Shown piece after piece: positions 25,161-38,534 of a stretch of 64,000 nucleotides of DNA. Both the position numbers and the translations under genes were made by a program. Below the pieces are notes generated by a model that worked only from the letters and a program-made list of their open reading frames with translations, ran no database searches and was not told where the DNA came from. Origin of the DNA: Ampullaceana balthica (lineage: Eukaryota > Mollusca > Gastropoda > Lymnaeidae); NCBI GenBank assembly GCA_944989445.1, contig CALYLW010000019.1:2288648-2352647 (forward strand), written 5' to 3'. Every line of letters begins with the position of its first letter. Position 1 is the stretch's first letter.

Positions 25161-25967
25161 ACGCGGACGTTCAAAACGAGTCTTTTTGGTGCAGTATTTC
25201 TTACAAGACTTTATTTTGAGTTATGCGCGTTGGGATTTATAGCCAAGTTTTTACGAGTTATTTATTTTAACTATAATGAAAGGTATTTTTGATGTGATAT
25301 ACATGTATGCCGGTCTAGACGGCTGTTGGAAGGGAGTTACAGCATGCCACCAAACGGTGGCGGAATGTCCTTGGACGGGCTTTGTTGCTCGTATTTACAT
25401 AATGATAATGTAAAGTTCAAAACCCAACCAAGTCTAGCCTTTCTAAATTTTGTTCTGGATCATGATGGATATGTTGGCCAAGTTTAGTCAGTATCCACCA
25501 ATCCATGTAGAAATTTGTGGAACAAACAAAACAAACAACTTAAAAAATATTTACATAAGATTTATTGGATCATATCTATTTTTTTACCCTGCCTACAAAA
25601 ACAAGGGGTCCAAATCACTAGGCTTTATAACTTTTTCATATGAAACGACTATCAAAACATGTCTTTAGAAAATGGTAGATAAAAGATTTTTTTATAAATC
25701 TCAAACCATATAATATACATTTAAATGATTTGGCACTGTTGCTGGCACCCGGTAAAGAATAATAAGAATTGTAAAGATCAGCTACACATTTGGGGCAACA
25801 ACTGTGATTGTGCCGGTTCTCCCTACTCCAATGACTGATAGTACTGATACCCATGATGAGCAGTATTTTCTTCAACGATGTATTGGCAAACCCTTAACAT
25901 TCAAAGGAGCCATAATGATCAGAGCATTGATCATGGGCTTTTAAGAAATTAATAGAACAAGAAATAA
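25161..25967. other. Gene-free stretch
   Basis: No exon-like frame with splice sites or family similarity was found; short frames are at chance level for AT-rich DNA. Confidence 0.45.
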
Positions 25968-26013
25968 TTTTCTGTATAGAAGGAGCGTCTGTAACAGATA
26001 AGATAAGATACTA
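25968..26013 (+). mobile_element. Isolated LINE/SINE 3' tail
   Basis: TTCTGTATAGAAGGAGCGTC then TGTAACAGATAAGATAAGATA: the terminal 46 bases of the retroelement family, in plus orientation. This is an extreme 5'-truncated insertion. Confidence 0.75.
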
Positions 26014-28866
26014 AACACATGACGTCAATTATAATAATTATGTTTATTGAAGATTGTTCAAATAAATAAGTCAATGATTCTCGTTCCCTATTTTTTAGGA
26101 TCCTAAAATATGCATAAAATGAAATGAGATCATGGGGGGGGGGCATTCGAGTTTGTTTGACGTAATTTTAAATTGCGAAAACATTGCTAAGCGATTTCAC
26201 AACTCATTTTGAGCATAAGATCAAAATTTACAAGCGACGCTAAGTAAAGGTCGATAATAGAAAGTCAATGGTATGCCAGATTGAAGTGACTAAACTAATA
26301 GTTAATATCATTTTAAGTTGCAAGCATACATATTAAATTTAATACAGAAATATACATTCTTAATTTAAATCAAAGCGTTTCTCAGAATAATACATAAAAA
26401 ATGAAATACTTTTTTTTTAAATAAGGCAATACGGTTAATTAATATTTTGTGTAAATCTTTGAAAACAAAAGACTGGCTATGTTGAAATCGGGAGCAACTA
26501 ACAAAACAACTATTCCCAAATTATTTTAGCTGAATTTACTTTATTGAAATTTTACATAAACCATATAATTTAATTGAACATTAAAAGAAACAACAGACTG
26601 AACGCACTTTCTTCTGCGGGTATTGACTTTGAAGTTGTCTCTGTTAAAACATATATGGATATCTAATACTGTCAAAACTTAATACTTATGACTTATTTAT
26701 ACTGATAATACTGTATACTTTATAATTATACTGATAAATACCTGTCTGTCTTAACTTAACTGTATTAGTAAGTTGCCTTTTAGTCTTGTCACATTTCTTT
26801 AAGTAGAAGACTACTGTAGACAGTCCAACTATACTATATAAAAACTATATTAATATCTCCTAGGCCTAGGAGTGACTTTGACTTAGTAGTGCTTTATTCT
26901 ATACTATACTATACTATGCCACAATTCACCCCATCATTAACATTTAACGGTATTATGCATGAATCTGAATTCATATTATTATTATCATATTAATATTATT
27001 AACTTCAATGCTGTTACTGTTGTACTTTTGCTGACACTACCTAAAGACAAAACTGTCAAACTTTTGAAAATCTATTTTATACAGTGGGAATGCGCACTGA
27101 GCCGCACTGTGTACTTGAAACATTTTAAAAGTCATAGTTTTATTCATAAAATCATAATCAATGATAATTTTAATTTAATGTCACAATGCCCAAAGCCAAA
27201 GTGGACTGTGGAACCTTGTATAAAAAAGATTTAGGATTAAAAATAGTGCTTAATAAATAATTTAACAATATTTCAATTTCATCTCATTTATAAACAGTTT
27301 TATTTTCTTTGAAATTGAATTAAAATTATGTTTGTACAGTTATAAAAATGGAGTTTTAGGTGCATATTAATATATTATTTCTAGATTCTAAATAAATTTT
27401 CACTTTACCATTATACTTATTAAATTATATGCCATTTTTAAGAGATGTGTATTAGAGCCCTTTCTCATAACCCTGATCTTATGATATCATTAAAATATTA
27501 TGAAAGGTGAAAATACTATTATATGAGAATATGTTATTCATTTTATGTGTGTAGGATACAGGATTTTTATTCTACTTTTTTTATTTTTCGGGCATTTGGT
27601 TAGGGTTAGGGTAGGCACGTTGGTAAAAAAAAATTAAATACCAATGGCATAGTTAAATAGATCTGAATTTTAAGTAAATTTTAACACCAAAATTATATTT
27701 TTAGGATTTTTAGTTTTAAATTTATGAATTTTTAAAGTGTGGTTCAATTTGTCCCCATCCCTAATGCATTCGTCACGCACTTTATCTCTCGTTTTAATAA
27801 TTCAGGATCATTGCTATAAATAAAATAATTATTTATTTATTTTGTTTTAAAAATATTCTTTATTAATAAATCATTTTACTTTGTAATAACCGTAAAATTT
27901 ATCTTAAAACGATGTTTATGTTGTGTTTACCAGTTCCAGTTCACACAACTAACATGACCTACACATGACTAAGTGAACTGCCCTATATAAAAATGTACAA
28001 ATAATATTTGGAACTCCTTTTGAACCTTCAACTTTGGCTCATGACTAATTAATTTAACAACCCTGACCAATGGCTAAATAGTTTTTGCACACGGCTACAA
28101 CTAATGAATGAAACTATTGAAGACATAGTTGTAGTAGGTGTCACAATGAGGTTGAATGAATAGTAATGGTTGCCAGGGACAACAAGTCTGCACACGGTAC
28201 ATTATGATCTTTTATAATATCAACTTTGAAGGGTTGAGCATCTAAATTAAGTATATTATTGAATTAATTCCATATTAGATAATTTTTTTAAGTTCAATTA
28301 TCAAATATTTTAATGTTAATAGGCAAAATAATTGAATATTTTATAAGCATCGGGGACTTCCGCCATTGAAAGGGGCGGTGTCACTTCGATATAAAGAAGT
28401 ACACCTCGTTAAACATAACTAATGTCCGCCACGTCCTAGCTACATGAGAATTGGCACACATACATCAATAGATTGTGCAAATATAATTTTAATATGAAAG
28501 ACATATTCCCTGAATTTCTTCAAAAATTTTTGGGTCAAACATGGCTTATATTAACCTTAGGATTACAAAATACTGGTCGATTGAAAATACAAAGGAAAGG
28601 TAAAAAAATGTATGCCAATATGTCTTCCAAAGCTTTAGACCGGAAAAGGAACTCAAATATGTTTCGAAAGAACCTATTTATTAATAGTTTTACACCCTCC
28701 TTGGAAAAATTAAAAACTTAGATCTCAGGCGCCTAATTTTTTTCCCGATACAAAAAACATAGTAGTCTCCCCTGACATACGGAAGTACCTAGTTAGGGTC
28801 AGATTAAATATCAGCTGCATTTAATTTTTAAATGATGAAATTAAAATAGCCTTAAATTTTTTTCAG
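26014..28866. other. Gene-free region upstream of the vWA gene
   Basis: Strongly AT-rich. A partial copy of the WASHC1-intron hAT element lies at 27905-28210. 27596-27616 carries GGTTAGGGTTAGGGTAGG, a telomere-like word too short to mean a telomere. The 5' untranslated exon of the vWA gene should be within this interval but cannot be fixed. Confidence 0.5.
27905..28210. mobile_element. Partial copy of the intron-1 hAT element
   Basis: The order of words (TGTTTACCAGTTCCAGTTCA, ATAAAAATGTACAA, TTTTGCACACGGC, AATGAGGTTGAA, ACAACAAGTCTGCACACGG) follows 12795-13075 closely. The CCGATA-rich ends are missing, so it is a fragment. Confidence 0.75.
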
Positions 28867-28891
28867 GTGCTGTTGAATAGTGCAATTTATC

Positions 28892-29975
28892 ATGAAAAGG
28901 AAAGCATCTAGAGCACCAGGCTATGAGCAGCCTGCAAAGCTCAGAAAACAGTCAACAAATGCAAACATTGATAACACTATTGAACTCTCAAGGCAAAAAA
29001 CGGTCCAGAAATCTGAACTTCAACCCCTGAGATTATCTTCTTTCAGGCAGAGGAAAGCCCCGTCATGGCTGCAGTCATATGTAACAGACAGCACACCCAA
29101 AGAACCAGCCAAGCCAGCAATGCCAAAATTTACAACACTAGTTCCTCCAAGCAAAAGAAAGATAGACCCATTACTTCAAAAGGAAAAATCAATTTCAAAA
29201 AATCCCACAACTTTGAGACGCCAGTCAACCCTAAAACTTGTAGAAGATCCCACCCTTTCAAAGACAGAATTGTCTCAAAAAACATTTACTCAGACTCCAT
29301 CTTTGTCAAAGAAAGCCACCGAAGTTCTGTCCGAGTCTGATATGGACTCCGATTCCAATTTAATTGAGAAGCCTGATATTAAAATGCAAAAGACTGGAAC
29401 TGAACAAGTCAACAAATTATCAACTTTAACATCATCCTCATTCTCACATTCTGCGTCATTACCAAATCAAGCCTTGTCCAAACCAAAACCAAAGTTAACA
29501 TCAAATAATAACCTTACAACAGAGTCCACTAATCATGTTGGCGAAGTTGATCCCAAACAGATGAACAGCTCTGATGTTTTGGAGATTTGTGACATAGACC
29601 ATAGTGCACCAAACGTTTTAGATAAAGTTAGCCCAAGTGCTACTGCTGAAACAGAAAGTCTTTCCACGGCAGAATTAGGAAAGCCCACAATGCTGGAAGT
29701 AGTTATTTGCATCAGCACATCAGGGGCCATGAGGGAGTATTTAGAAGTATTGCAAGACAAGACACGAGAGATGGTGTGGCGACTTCAGTCTCTCATTTCT
29801 AATTTGCGCATTGGTATATTTGCTCACACCCAGGGTGGGATTCATGATGACAAAACAGGCAGTCGTAATAGTGCCAGTGACCACAACTACATACGTACAG
29901 GCGGCCATAGTGGGACCAAATGGCTTGATCTGGGGGCAACTTATTCTCAGATCTGTGCATTTGTAGGAAGTCTTG
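28892..29975 (+). CDS. vWA/AT-hook gene exon 1
   Basis: Starts MKRKASRAPGYEQPAKLRK and ends in CAFVGSL plus one base (phase 1) before GTAATC. It pairs in frame with the acceptor CCACCAG at 30326. The alternative donor GTAGGA at 29963 (phase 0) would pair with an acceptor at 30301. Confidence 0.82.
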
Positions 29976-32900
29976 GTAATCACTTAAAGAACAAAAATAG
30001 ACGTAATACAATTTTTCTAATTTTGTTAGCTGTTTATTTAGTTTCTTTATTTTGACTTGATTACTTTTTTTTTATAGATATTATAAATTGATTTATAGTT
30101 TTTTAATGAAGAGGCATAATATTTAACTAATTAATTAACAGCATTTATGAATACATATATTTCCTTAATTCAGATACATACATTTCTCTTAAATTACTCA
30201 ATTAAAATATGAGCTTACATGAGAAATTGTTGCTAATGTTTGAAGCTAGTTAACTTTGTCTTCATTGTTTTATTTTATGCTTTAAATATTGACTTCAGTA
30301 GCACTTGAATTTAAATGTTCCACCAGAACCTGAAGTTACAGTTTATCCAGATTACGTCCAAGATAATGTGGAGATGGCACTATGGAAACTGCAGCGATGT
30401 ATGAGCTGGAGCTCATGCAGTTATCGCACTGTCATAATATTAGGGCGCGGAAGACCAAACAGAACGAGCTTTTATCTGCAGCGAGAACATTGGAGGGGAT
30501 GGATTAGATCAGCACTGGAGATTTCAAAAAAGACAGATATTCCTGTCATTGACTGGGAGCTGGAGGCCAAACTTTTAGCTCAAATGGTGAGAGCTTTACA
30601 AATATATTGTTTACTTCTACTGGTACTCAGTGACAGTCTCAAGCTACAGATACATTATAGTGTTAAATATTAACTGGAAAATATTTATTTAATGTATTTA
30701 GCCTCAAAATTGTTTAAAACTATTTCAGTGCATTTCTCTCATGCAACATCTGAAGATTTAGAAGCTAATTAATTTCTATTTAAAGCTTGTTTCAAATGAT
30801 GAACTTTTTTACTTTATTCATTGCATTGTTGGTTCATAAACATAACACAAAACTAGTGATGTGGAAATTAATGATTAATTAATCGATTAATCATTAAAAA
30901 ATTTAGTCAATTAAAATTAATTTGATTGATTAAAATTCGATAAAAAATTTAAGAGAATATTTCTAATATTTTTTTTCTAATTTATTAATAATGTATATTT
31001 TTTGTTACTTGCATACTTTTCCCTTGTATTATTATTATTTATTTAGACGTGCATACGTTAAAAAAAAAGGGTTTTCTTCCTTAATTCTTGCATAGCAGAA
31101 CGAATTTGCTGTGCTACGTCACAAAATTTGGGAGCCAAAATTAAACCCATTTCGCAAAATAATGAATAACATCTTAACAGGATCTATATATGAGTTATAA
31201 AAATGTAATTACCGTATATACTCGTTCGCAAGACAACCTTTTTTGGACAAAATCTAGGGGAAAAAGTGGGGGGGGGGTCGGCTTATGAGCGGGTCATAGG
31301 TGATTTCTGCATGGATATTGAATATCGGTGTTGTTATTGTAGATTATCAATGTCTTTTTCTACATTCTATAAGATTCGACTGCTCTATCAGAAGCTATAA
31401 TATATTATTAAAAATCAGCACTTACCTTATTTAATCATTTTATTTATTTTTGTGAACGTTTTAATAAATTGTTTTACAAATTTTGTTTTCAACCACGGAT
31501 TTTAATGTATGCGCTTTCGTCACTGTTTACCAAATATTTTTTTTTAAATACCGGTAACTCTTGCTTAAGAAAGAGCAGAAAGATAAAGATAGGCAGTACA
31601 AAGTAAACAATCATAATGACCGTTTAGCTTGTATTTAAAAAAAAATATGTACCATTTTTTTAAAGCCGTCCTATTATTTTTGGGGGGTCGGCTTGCGATC
31701 GGGTTACACACTTTTAATACTTTTCCCTTCCAAAAGTTGGGGGGTCGGCTTATGAACGAACGGGCTATAGAACTAGTATATACGGTAATCCAAATTAATC
31801 TATTAATTTTTCCCGATAAATCAAACAAAATTTTTTTAATCAGTCCCAGCCCTACATAAAACATGTTAACTTCTTCTACATTAGGGAATCCATGTATTCA
31901 CCATACAAGCTGTACCGCAGCCTACCGCTAAGGAGGAGGATGAAGATGAAGGTAGCTTGTTCTTCAGACGTGTGGCTGAAATAACCAATGGGCAACACAT
32001 CAGAATTAGCGATGCTTCAAAGCTAATTGACATACTAGTAGGTGTGTGCTGTGCTTGTTATGGGCCAGACTTACTACAGGTGAGAATACTTTGGACACCT
32101 AGTCCAGTTTAAGTAAAGATTATATCATTCTGCTTTTCTGTGACAAAGTTTATTCTTACTATGTTTGAATAGATATTTGAATAGTTTATACATTGGAAGA
32201 TGAATAGATATTCAAATAGTTAATTTCTTTAAATAGCTTAAATGATCTTCATAATATTTTATTTAGATTTCATCTGTATATGAAAGGTAAACAATTTTGA
32301 CCTACTGATGAGTTTTATTGGATTTCAATATAATTTTCATTTTTTTACATTATGAAAAACTGGTTTGATTTGTTTTTTATGCTCACTTAACTTGCGTTTA
32401 TATTTAACTATTTCACTGTATGCAAATTTTCAGGAGCATCGTGATACATTGAGGGATGAGAATGATGGGGTCCTCCCCCAACAACTGCGCGACATCTTTA
32501 TATCCTTACAACTCCACAGCAAGAGGAGGTCTCTGTGCACTCTGCCATCAGTTGTAGGGGACCTAAGTATCATACAGCGTCAGCTGGCCAGTTCTGAAGC
32601 TAATGGTGATGCCAGTGGGTCCGAGGAAGATGAGGAGACTTCAGAAGATGACCACACACAGGAGGGACTAGATTCCCAGGAAGCAAGCACTTCTTCAGGT
32701 GACAATTCTGTGACTCATGGAGATAAAAAATCAAAACCAGAACATTTTAAAGCTAAAAGGGGGCGACCTAAAAAAAATGTACTACTTGCAAAAGGGCTAA
32801 CTACTGTGAAAGCAAAACCATCAGATAAAAAAGCATTGGTGAAAAAGGCTACACAAATAGTAGCGAAACTCAAAGGGGCAGGCAAAAAGAATATTGGGAA

Positions 32901-33324
32901 AAAGACATTAGGTAACTCTTTAAAAGTAGCAACAATTGCTAAACCCAGGGGAAGACCTAAGAAAGTGAAAACGGAGAGTGAAGAAGATAAACTGGAGCAA
33001 TCTAATAAACAGAATAAAAAAACTAAGAAGATAGATGGGGTTCTTAAAAAAAATCTTTCAGTGAAAAAGAAAATAACTGACATTAATAATAAGAAACTTA
33101 AAACTATTAATGGCGATGTGAAAAAAGTTGCAAAGGCTCTGCTTAAATCGAGCAAAACTCCAAAGAAAACCACAAAAATCTCAGCCACAGCAAGTAAGCT
33201 CAAAACTAAGCAAGGCACAAAGGGGACTCAAAAAATAAAAAAGACAAAAATTGTGAAAGGGAAAGCTGGAAAAGTTGTTGCTCAAAAGTCAGCCAAAACT
33301 GGGAGAAAATTAAAACTTAAATAA
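28892..33324 (+). CDS. vWA-like / AT-hook protein, about 809 aa (unnamed)
   Basis: Four exons: 28892-29975, 30327-30586, 31885-32079, 32434-33324. The start ATG follows an acceptor (28866) and an in-frame TGA at 28874, so it is firm. Residues 1-260 are a basic, Ser/Thr-rich, probably disordered region. From residue 267 a von Willebrand A-like domain follows (VVICISTSGAMREYL, IGIFAHT, TKWLDLGA, then MALWKLQ, RTVIILGRG, IPVIDWELEAKLLAQMGIHV). The metal-binding DxSxS motif reads SxSxA, so it probably lacks a functional MIDAS. The last exon has an acidic patch (GSEEDEETSEDD), two AT-hooks (RGRPKK at 622 and 685) and a lysine-rich tail, suggesting a nuclear DNA-associated protein. The overall family is related to vWA proteins with large insertions. 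I do not recognise a named orthologue. The exon 1-2 junction is the least certain part. Confidence 0.85.
30327..30586 (+). CDS. vWA/AT-hook gene exon 2
   Basis: Completes a glutamate codon, then PEVTVYPDYVQDNVEMALWK and on to EAKLLAQM, ending phase 0 before GTGAGA. An alternative start at 30302 would add eight residues (HLNLNVPP) but is one base out of frame with the 29975 donor. Confidence 0.78.
30854..31854. mobile_element. hAT-type element in vWA gene intron 2
   Basis: Ends TAGTGATGTGG and CCCAGCCCTA are weakly inverted. The flanking octamers CACAAAAC (30846-30853) and CATAAAAC (31855-31862) match at 7 of 8. The body is AT-rich with ATTAATCGATTAATC-type repeats. A CCGTATATACTCG element is nested at 31212-31785. 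Confidence 0.55.
31212..31785. mobile_element. CCGTATATACTCG-type element, second copy
   Basis: Begins CCGTATATACTCGTTCGC and ends CTAGTATATACGG, with GGGGTCGGCTTATGA motifs near both ends. It is the same family as 17529-18361 in WASHC1, here inserted inside the older element of intron 2. Confidence 0.7.
31885..32079 (+). CDS. vWA/AT-hook gene exon 3
   Basis: 65 codons in phase 0 between TTCTACATTAG and CAG/GTGAGA. GIHVFTIQAVPQ is the last strand of the vWA-like fold; it is followed by an acidic insertion and FRRVAEITNGQHIRISDASK. Confidence 0.92.
32434..33324 (+). CDS. vWA/AT-hook gene exon 4
   Basis: After TGCAAATTTTCAG, the 296 codons EHRDTLRDENDGVLP... run to TAA at 33322. It holds the acidic patch, AT-hooks at 32758-32775 and 32947-32964, and about 130 residues of Lys-rich low-complexity sequence. 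The antisense frame here (32715-33218) is only a shadow. Confidence 0.94.
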   Translation, partial: EHRDTLRDENDGVLPQQLRDIFISLQLHSKRRSLCTLPSVVGDLSIIQRQLASSEANGDASGSEEDEETSEDDHTQEGLDSQEASTSSGDNSVTHGDKKSKPEHFKAKRGRPKKNVLLAKGLTTVKAKPSDKKALVKKATQIVAKLKGAGKKNIGKKTLGNSLKVATIAKPRGRPKKVKTESEEDKLEQSNKQNKKTKKIDGVLKKNLSVKKKITDINNKKLKTINGDVKKVAKALLKSSKTPKKTTKISATASKLKTKQGTKGTQKIKKTKIVKGKAGKVVAQKSAKTGRKLKLK

Positions 33325-33387
33325 CTTATTTTCCTGTGCCTGAATTTGTTATTTGCAATATGGAAATTCTTAATTATCTATTTATTT

Positions 33388-33393
33388 AATAAA
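33388..33393 (+). other. Candidate polyadenylation signal of the vWA/AT-hook gene
   Basis: AATAAA 64 bases after the stop codon, followed by T-rich sequence from about 33441. Confidence 0.5.
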
Positions 33394-34597
33394 TTGTTTA
33401 TAAAGACAGTGTGATAATATGTGTAAGTAAAAAAAAACATTGTCTTTTTTTTTCTTTTTTGTCAAAGTTTTTTATTTTCACTTACTTGGGATTGAATGTT
33501 AAAACATTATGAATCGAATATTGATTCATAATATAATTTTATGATAATATATTTGATAATTTTTGTTAAGGGTATCAATGTTATGCTCTAAAATTTACTT
33601 TCTTTGTAAGCCTGGTGTTGGTTTTTTTACAGTTGTAAACTGTTTTGGAATGTTTATTTAAAAACAATTTTACAGAGCTTAGATTTAATAATTGATGATA
33701 TGCTTCTATGTTACGAAAGAAAATCCCATAAATGTCCTTATTCTCTGGTCGCAAATATTTAACATTTGTTAGGGTAGAGTCCGCTATGCATACTCTCCAT
33801 TGCTATTTTTCATCCTCTGCCCGGATTATTGTATCTTTGTTTTGATCATTTGCTGGTGGTGGCTGTGTCACTCAAACTTTGAAAGCCTCAAAATTGTAGG
33901 CAGCGACATTCCTCCCACTACTTCACAAGTCACACAAAACTTCTTTGTATAAATTTAACTTTTTTGAAATATTTATTTCCATCTCAACATTTCTATGGCA
34001 CAAAAAAATTAAAATTTTAAATTTAGTGAAAGCAGTGCTTATTTTTAAATTTGCTGTAAAATGTATCTAAAAAGTAACTTACAAAAAAAAATACATGTAT
34101 ATATCAGTATGATTCAGTTGTAGATTATATAAAGTTTAAATTGAGTAAAGTAATTTAATTCCCTTTGCTTGTTAAAGAAAAAGGCCCTACCTCACAATAC
34201 ACCAAATATCAACATACATAATTTGCAATGTATGTCCCGTCCGTGACGCTACTAATTTTAGAAAACGGCGCACCAAATTACTGCACCAAAAATAACTCTT
34301 TTCGAACGTTGCGCATAAAATTGTTCAATATGAAAATAAATGAATAAAATAAAATAAATGAAAGTTCTGTATTACATAATTTTTTATTCTGATGTGTATT
34401 TTTTCAAAACAAATAGATTTCAGCTGTTATGTATTTATGTAAATTAGGCCCTCTTTTGTGCTCGAGGTATTAGGGTTCGGCGACTTAAAATAATTGAATT
34501 AACCGATGAGAAAATGCAAAGACAAATACAGAATTTGGCGGTTCCAATAAAAAACGTCGACTTAATAGAGCTGACGAGTTAACCGTGCTCGAGTTAA

Positions 34598-35130
34598 GTG
34601 GGTTCTACTGTAGTTATAATTACAACTGTTAGTGGTTCTACTGTAGTTATAATTACAACTGTTAGTGGTTCTACTGTAGTTATAAATACAACTGTTAGTG
34701 GTTCTACTGTAGTTATAAATACAACTGTTAGTGGTTCTACTGTAGTTATAATTACAACTGTTAGTGGTTCTACTGTAGTTATAATTACAACTGTTAGTGG
34801 TTCTACTGTAGTTATAATTACAACTGTTAGTGGTTCTACTGTAGTTATAATTACAACTGTTAGTGGTTCTACTGTAGTTATAATTACAACTGTTAGTGGT
34901 TCTACTGTAGTTATAATTACAACTGTTAGTGGTTCTACTGTAGTTATAACTACAACTGTTAGTGGTTCTACTGTAGTTATAACTACAACTGTTAGTGGTT
35001 CTGCTGTAGTTATAATTACAACTGTTAGTGGTTCTGCTGTAGTTATAATTACAACTGTTAGTGGTTCTACTGTAGTTATAATTACAACTGTTAGTGGTTC
35101 TACTGTAGTTATAATTACAACTGTTAGTAC
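34598..35130. repeat. 33-bp minisatellite, about 16 copies
   Basis: Unit GGTTCTACTGTAGTTATAAT followed by TACAACTGTTAGT, with sporadic single-base variants (AATAC, ACTAC, GCTGTAG). The length is a multiple of three and both strands are free of stops, giving incidental 185- and 180-codon frames. AGTTATAATTACAACT within the unit is close to self-complementary. Confidence 0.95.
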
Positions 35131-37085
35131 TATCATTATGAGCTTGCAGGTTTAGATGTACTCAGAGATTTCAATGTGATGCTTTTTGTTTTTCTGTAAT
35201 TTTACTGATAACATTAATGTATATTTCTATCTAAAATAAACAAATTTGTGTCACTTGATTTCGTAAATTTTGTAACTGACTTGTTCAAAATTGTATTGGA
35301 AACCTTTTTAAAAAGTTCAATGATAATGATTTGGAAGCTTAGTCTTAAAGTTAGTTGATCGACCTTCTGTTGAAGGATGTAGTACTTGGTTGCTTGAACA
35401 AATAAAGACATCAAGTCTTGGTGAGTTTGCAATGAAATTTCTTTTACATATGAACGATATTAGACCTATTTCGGTAGTTAATCCCATTCCTTCTTACATA
35501 AGTATCAATAGTCAGTATCGATATCTTTTTCTAGTGTTAAGTCATGTACTACTATGTAGCAAACGTCTGTTTATGGTGGAGGCTGCTATAGACATTTCAC
35601 TGTATAAGTAAATAAAACAGTCCTAAATAATTATTGTTGCCTTAAAACTGAATTTTCTTTCAAGTTCCATAATGAGTTTAAGTTGATATAATGGATTTGA
35701 AGTGAATTTTATTTTTTGTATTGTGCCATATTGTAGTAAAATGGGAGCATAGCCTAGCCAAAAATCCCAAAAATCATTAGTTTTTTTTGTGTGACATCTA
35801 TATTCCAAAGTAGTGGTAGAAAACAATTTCTCGTCACACCTCAAGGTAGTTTGATGGTTTTGACATTAAGTGATGTTAATTTAAATTTTTTTTTACCAAT
35901 GCCCCTAAATACATCTTGATCATTGTACTTTTAAAATAAGCTGTGATTATGTAAAAAAAAACAGAGTCAGCTACTTATATCAAGACTGTTCAGTTTTCTG
36001 TAAAGTAACAATGCTCTCAGACAAGATCAGATCATATTTTTTTCTTTTGTGTAATTTTGCTGTTTAGAATCAATTTTAAGTATATGCAGAAATAAATTAA
36101 TGTTTAAGCAGCAACAGAGTCATTTCATTATACAGTGCAAACTGTAAATATGTACATCCTAGCCCTAAAATTACTAGAAATGTTCGCTATAAATATATAA
36201 CTTTTTAATGAATACATGCAACATAAAATGTTTTTGTTTTTTTTTAATTTTCTTTACCTTTAAAATGGTAAATAATAATTTGTATTGGTGATAACTCCAT
36301 AATCACGTTTATGTTTGTTTCCCAAGAAACAGTGAGTATAAAGTGCTTCACCTCTTACTCACTTTTTTTTCTTTGTAGATTTATTTATTTAATTTAATGA
36401 AGGTTATTAATTTAATGAATCCAGTTTAAACTAGAAATATAATGTAAAGGAACCTATTCAATTATTGAGTATTAGATTTCATGTTATATAATTTATTTGT
36501 CATGATAAAAATAGAGCTTCTTGTTTACTTAACCTCATGCCAACCATTTAATAATTTTTTTCAACTTATTATATTTCAATATATCTTACAAAGATCCCCC
36601 TTCCCTAATTCAGAGGCAGCTATGAGCAAACCAGGAGATTAAAAAAGCTTATTTTATTTTTAAATTTTGTTTGTGTATTCCATAGTTATTTGGGGATACC
36701 CACCAAGCTTGAATTAGCAAATATTTGCTTTGGGCCATAGTCATCCTTAATTATGTTTACTTTATATGCATGAGTTTCTTTAATAAGAACTGGTATTGGT
36801 TTGATCATCAGCTGAAATATTTTCACTTTTTCTTATTAACTTCCAGCTGAAATATTTTCACTTTTTCTTGTTAACTTCCAAACCCCTTTTTAAAATGTTT
36901 CTTTCATATAGAGGTGTATGTTTAATTATTCACCTTCTAATCATTATATTTATTTTTACACATTTTACTCGACAATGAGCATGTTAATGTTAGTTTGTGA
37001 ATGGCGTGTAAAAAACTGAAGTCACTTGAGACTGAATGGGCCTAGATGTTCGAACTTACTATTTTTAAAATATTTATATCTTGAC

Positions 37086-37117
37086 GATTTCAACCATCTT
37101 AACAGATGGTTGAAATC
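37086..37117. repeat. Perfect 14-bp hairpin
   Basis: GATTTCAACCATCT and AGATGGTTGAAATC, exact reverse complements around a 4-base loop TAAC. It stands alone in the intergenic region; no gene follows in a position that would make it regulatory. Confidence 0.75.
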
Positions 37118-38347
37118 TTCTTTTTATCATAGCCTTTATTTTAAGAGCTGATTTATTATAATTTGATTGAATATCGTTATTGAATCATACACAGATTGTA
37201 CTATTCTTTTCATTACCACAAACATTAAAAAATGTGTTGCAAATACTGTCTGGTATACGACAATAAATTATCATTAATAAATCTTGTTTTTTATATCAAC
37301 GTTTTCTTGATGTGTGTCTTCAGCCTTGACAACAACAAAAAGATGTGTGCATAACATACGCAGTCACTGTGATGCTCTTTCTCACATTTTTATTAACTTT
37401 TTTTTTCTTTACAAATTTTGAAGTTTTAATATGCAGTAACAGTTGCAGATTTCTTCCAGTTAACATGTAATAGTACATATTGCATGACATTATGAGGCAA
37501 CCAAATTTGTGAAGCAATTTAACTAAGTGCACATTTTCAACAAAACAAAAAAAATTACTTATGTAGTTTACATAGCCTAAAAATGATGAACCAAATAAAC
37601 ATTACAAATATAAATGATAAATTCCTCAATTTTTAAGAACAAGTTTTTTTATATCAGAAAAATCCCCATCGGATAAGCCAAATGTTGCAGTTATAAAATT
37701 ACTTTCTAAGCATGCAGCCACAAAACACATTGATGTTGTCTTGAACCTAGACATACATGATTTTTTTTTAATATTTAAAAAAAACAATTAAGTTATAAGA
37801 ATTTTCAAAAGAATAAAGATAGATTTATTTGAAATTAAAGTTCTATTTTAAGCCCTTCAAACTACAGATTCACCCAAGAATTATCATAGTGGAAAGTAAG
37901 TATATGATATAAGTTTTTAAAAACTGTCGATTGAACATGGTTTATTTTAAGTCACCATAGCATACACTAAAAAAATGTATAACTTATAAAATTTGAGTCA
38001 CTATAGCATACACTAAAAAAACATCAATCTTTAACATTTAATTATTTTTCTATGAACCCTAATGTACGCTAAGTGTTTCATCATCAGAAGCAAACAAATC
38101 ATGGTGTAAGTTTCAGGGTGTCGTCATATTCATAACCAACAAAATATTGTATGAACAAACTTAGGAAAAAAAATATGATATTATTTTCATGAAATTTAAA
38201 TGAATCTGCTTCATTTTTTGCTTATCTTTTGTTTAAATTAGTCATACTAAAAAGTCATGCATAAAACTTTGAAATGAAATGGTTTAGATTTAATTATTTT
38301 TATTTGTTTTTAGTCATTAGTTAAAAAAAAATTCTAGTGGTCTAATT

Positions 38348-38534
38348 CAGTGCTTCTCAAAGTGGTGGTCCGCGGACCGGTGCCGGTCCGTGGGCCATCC
38401 ACTGCCGGTCGTCAAATGTTCTAAAAAAAAAGGACAGAAAAAATTATTAGTGCAGGGAAAATAGTGCACCGGTCCCTGGTGCAATGGAAAAAATTCCTGC
38501 CGGTCCGCCATACTAAAAAGTTTGAGAAGCACTG
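38348..38534. mobile_element. 187-bp hAT MITE with perfect 8-bp duplication
   Basis: Ends CAGTGCTTCTCAAAG and TTTGAGAAGCACTG are the classic hAT terminus. Exact duplications GTCTAATT lie at 38340-38347 and 38535-38542. The GC-rich interior repeats CCGGTCCG/CGGACCGG. The undamaged duplication suggests a fairly recent insertion. Confidence 0.92.
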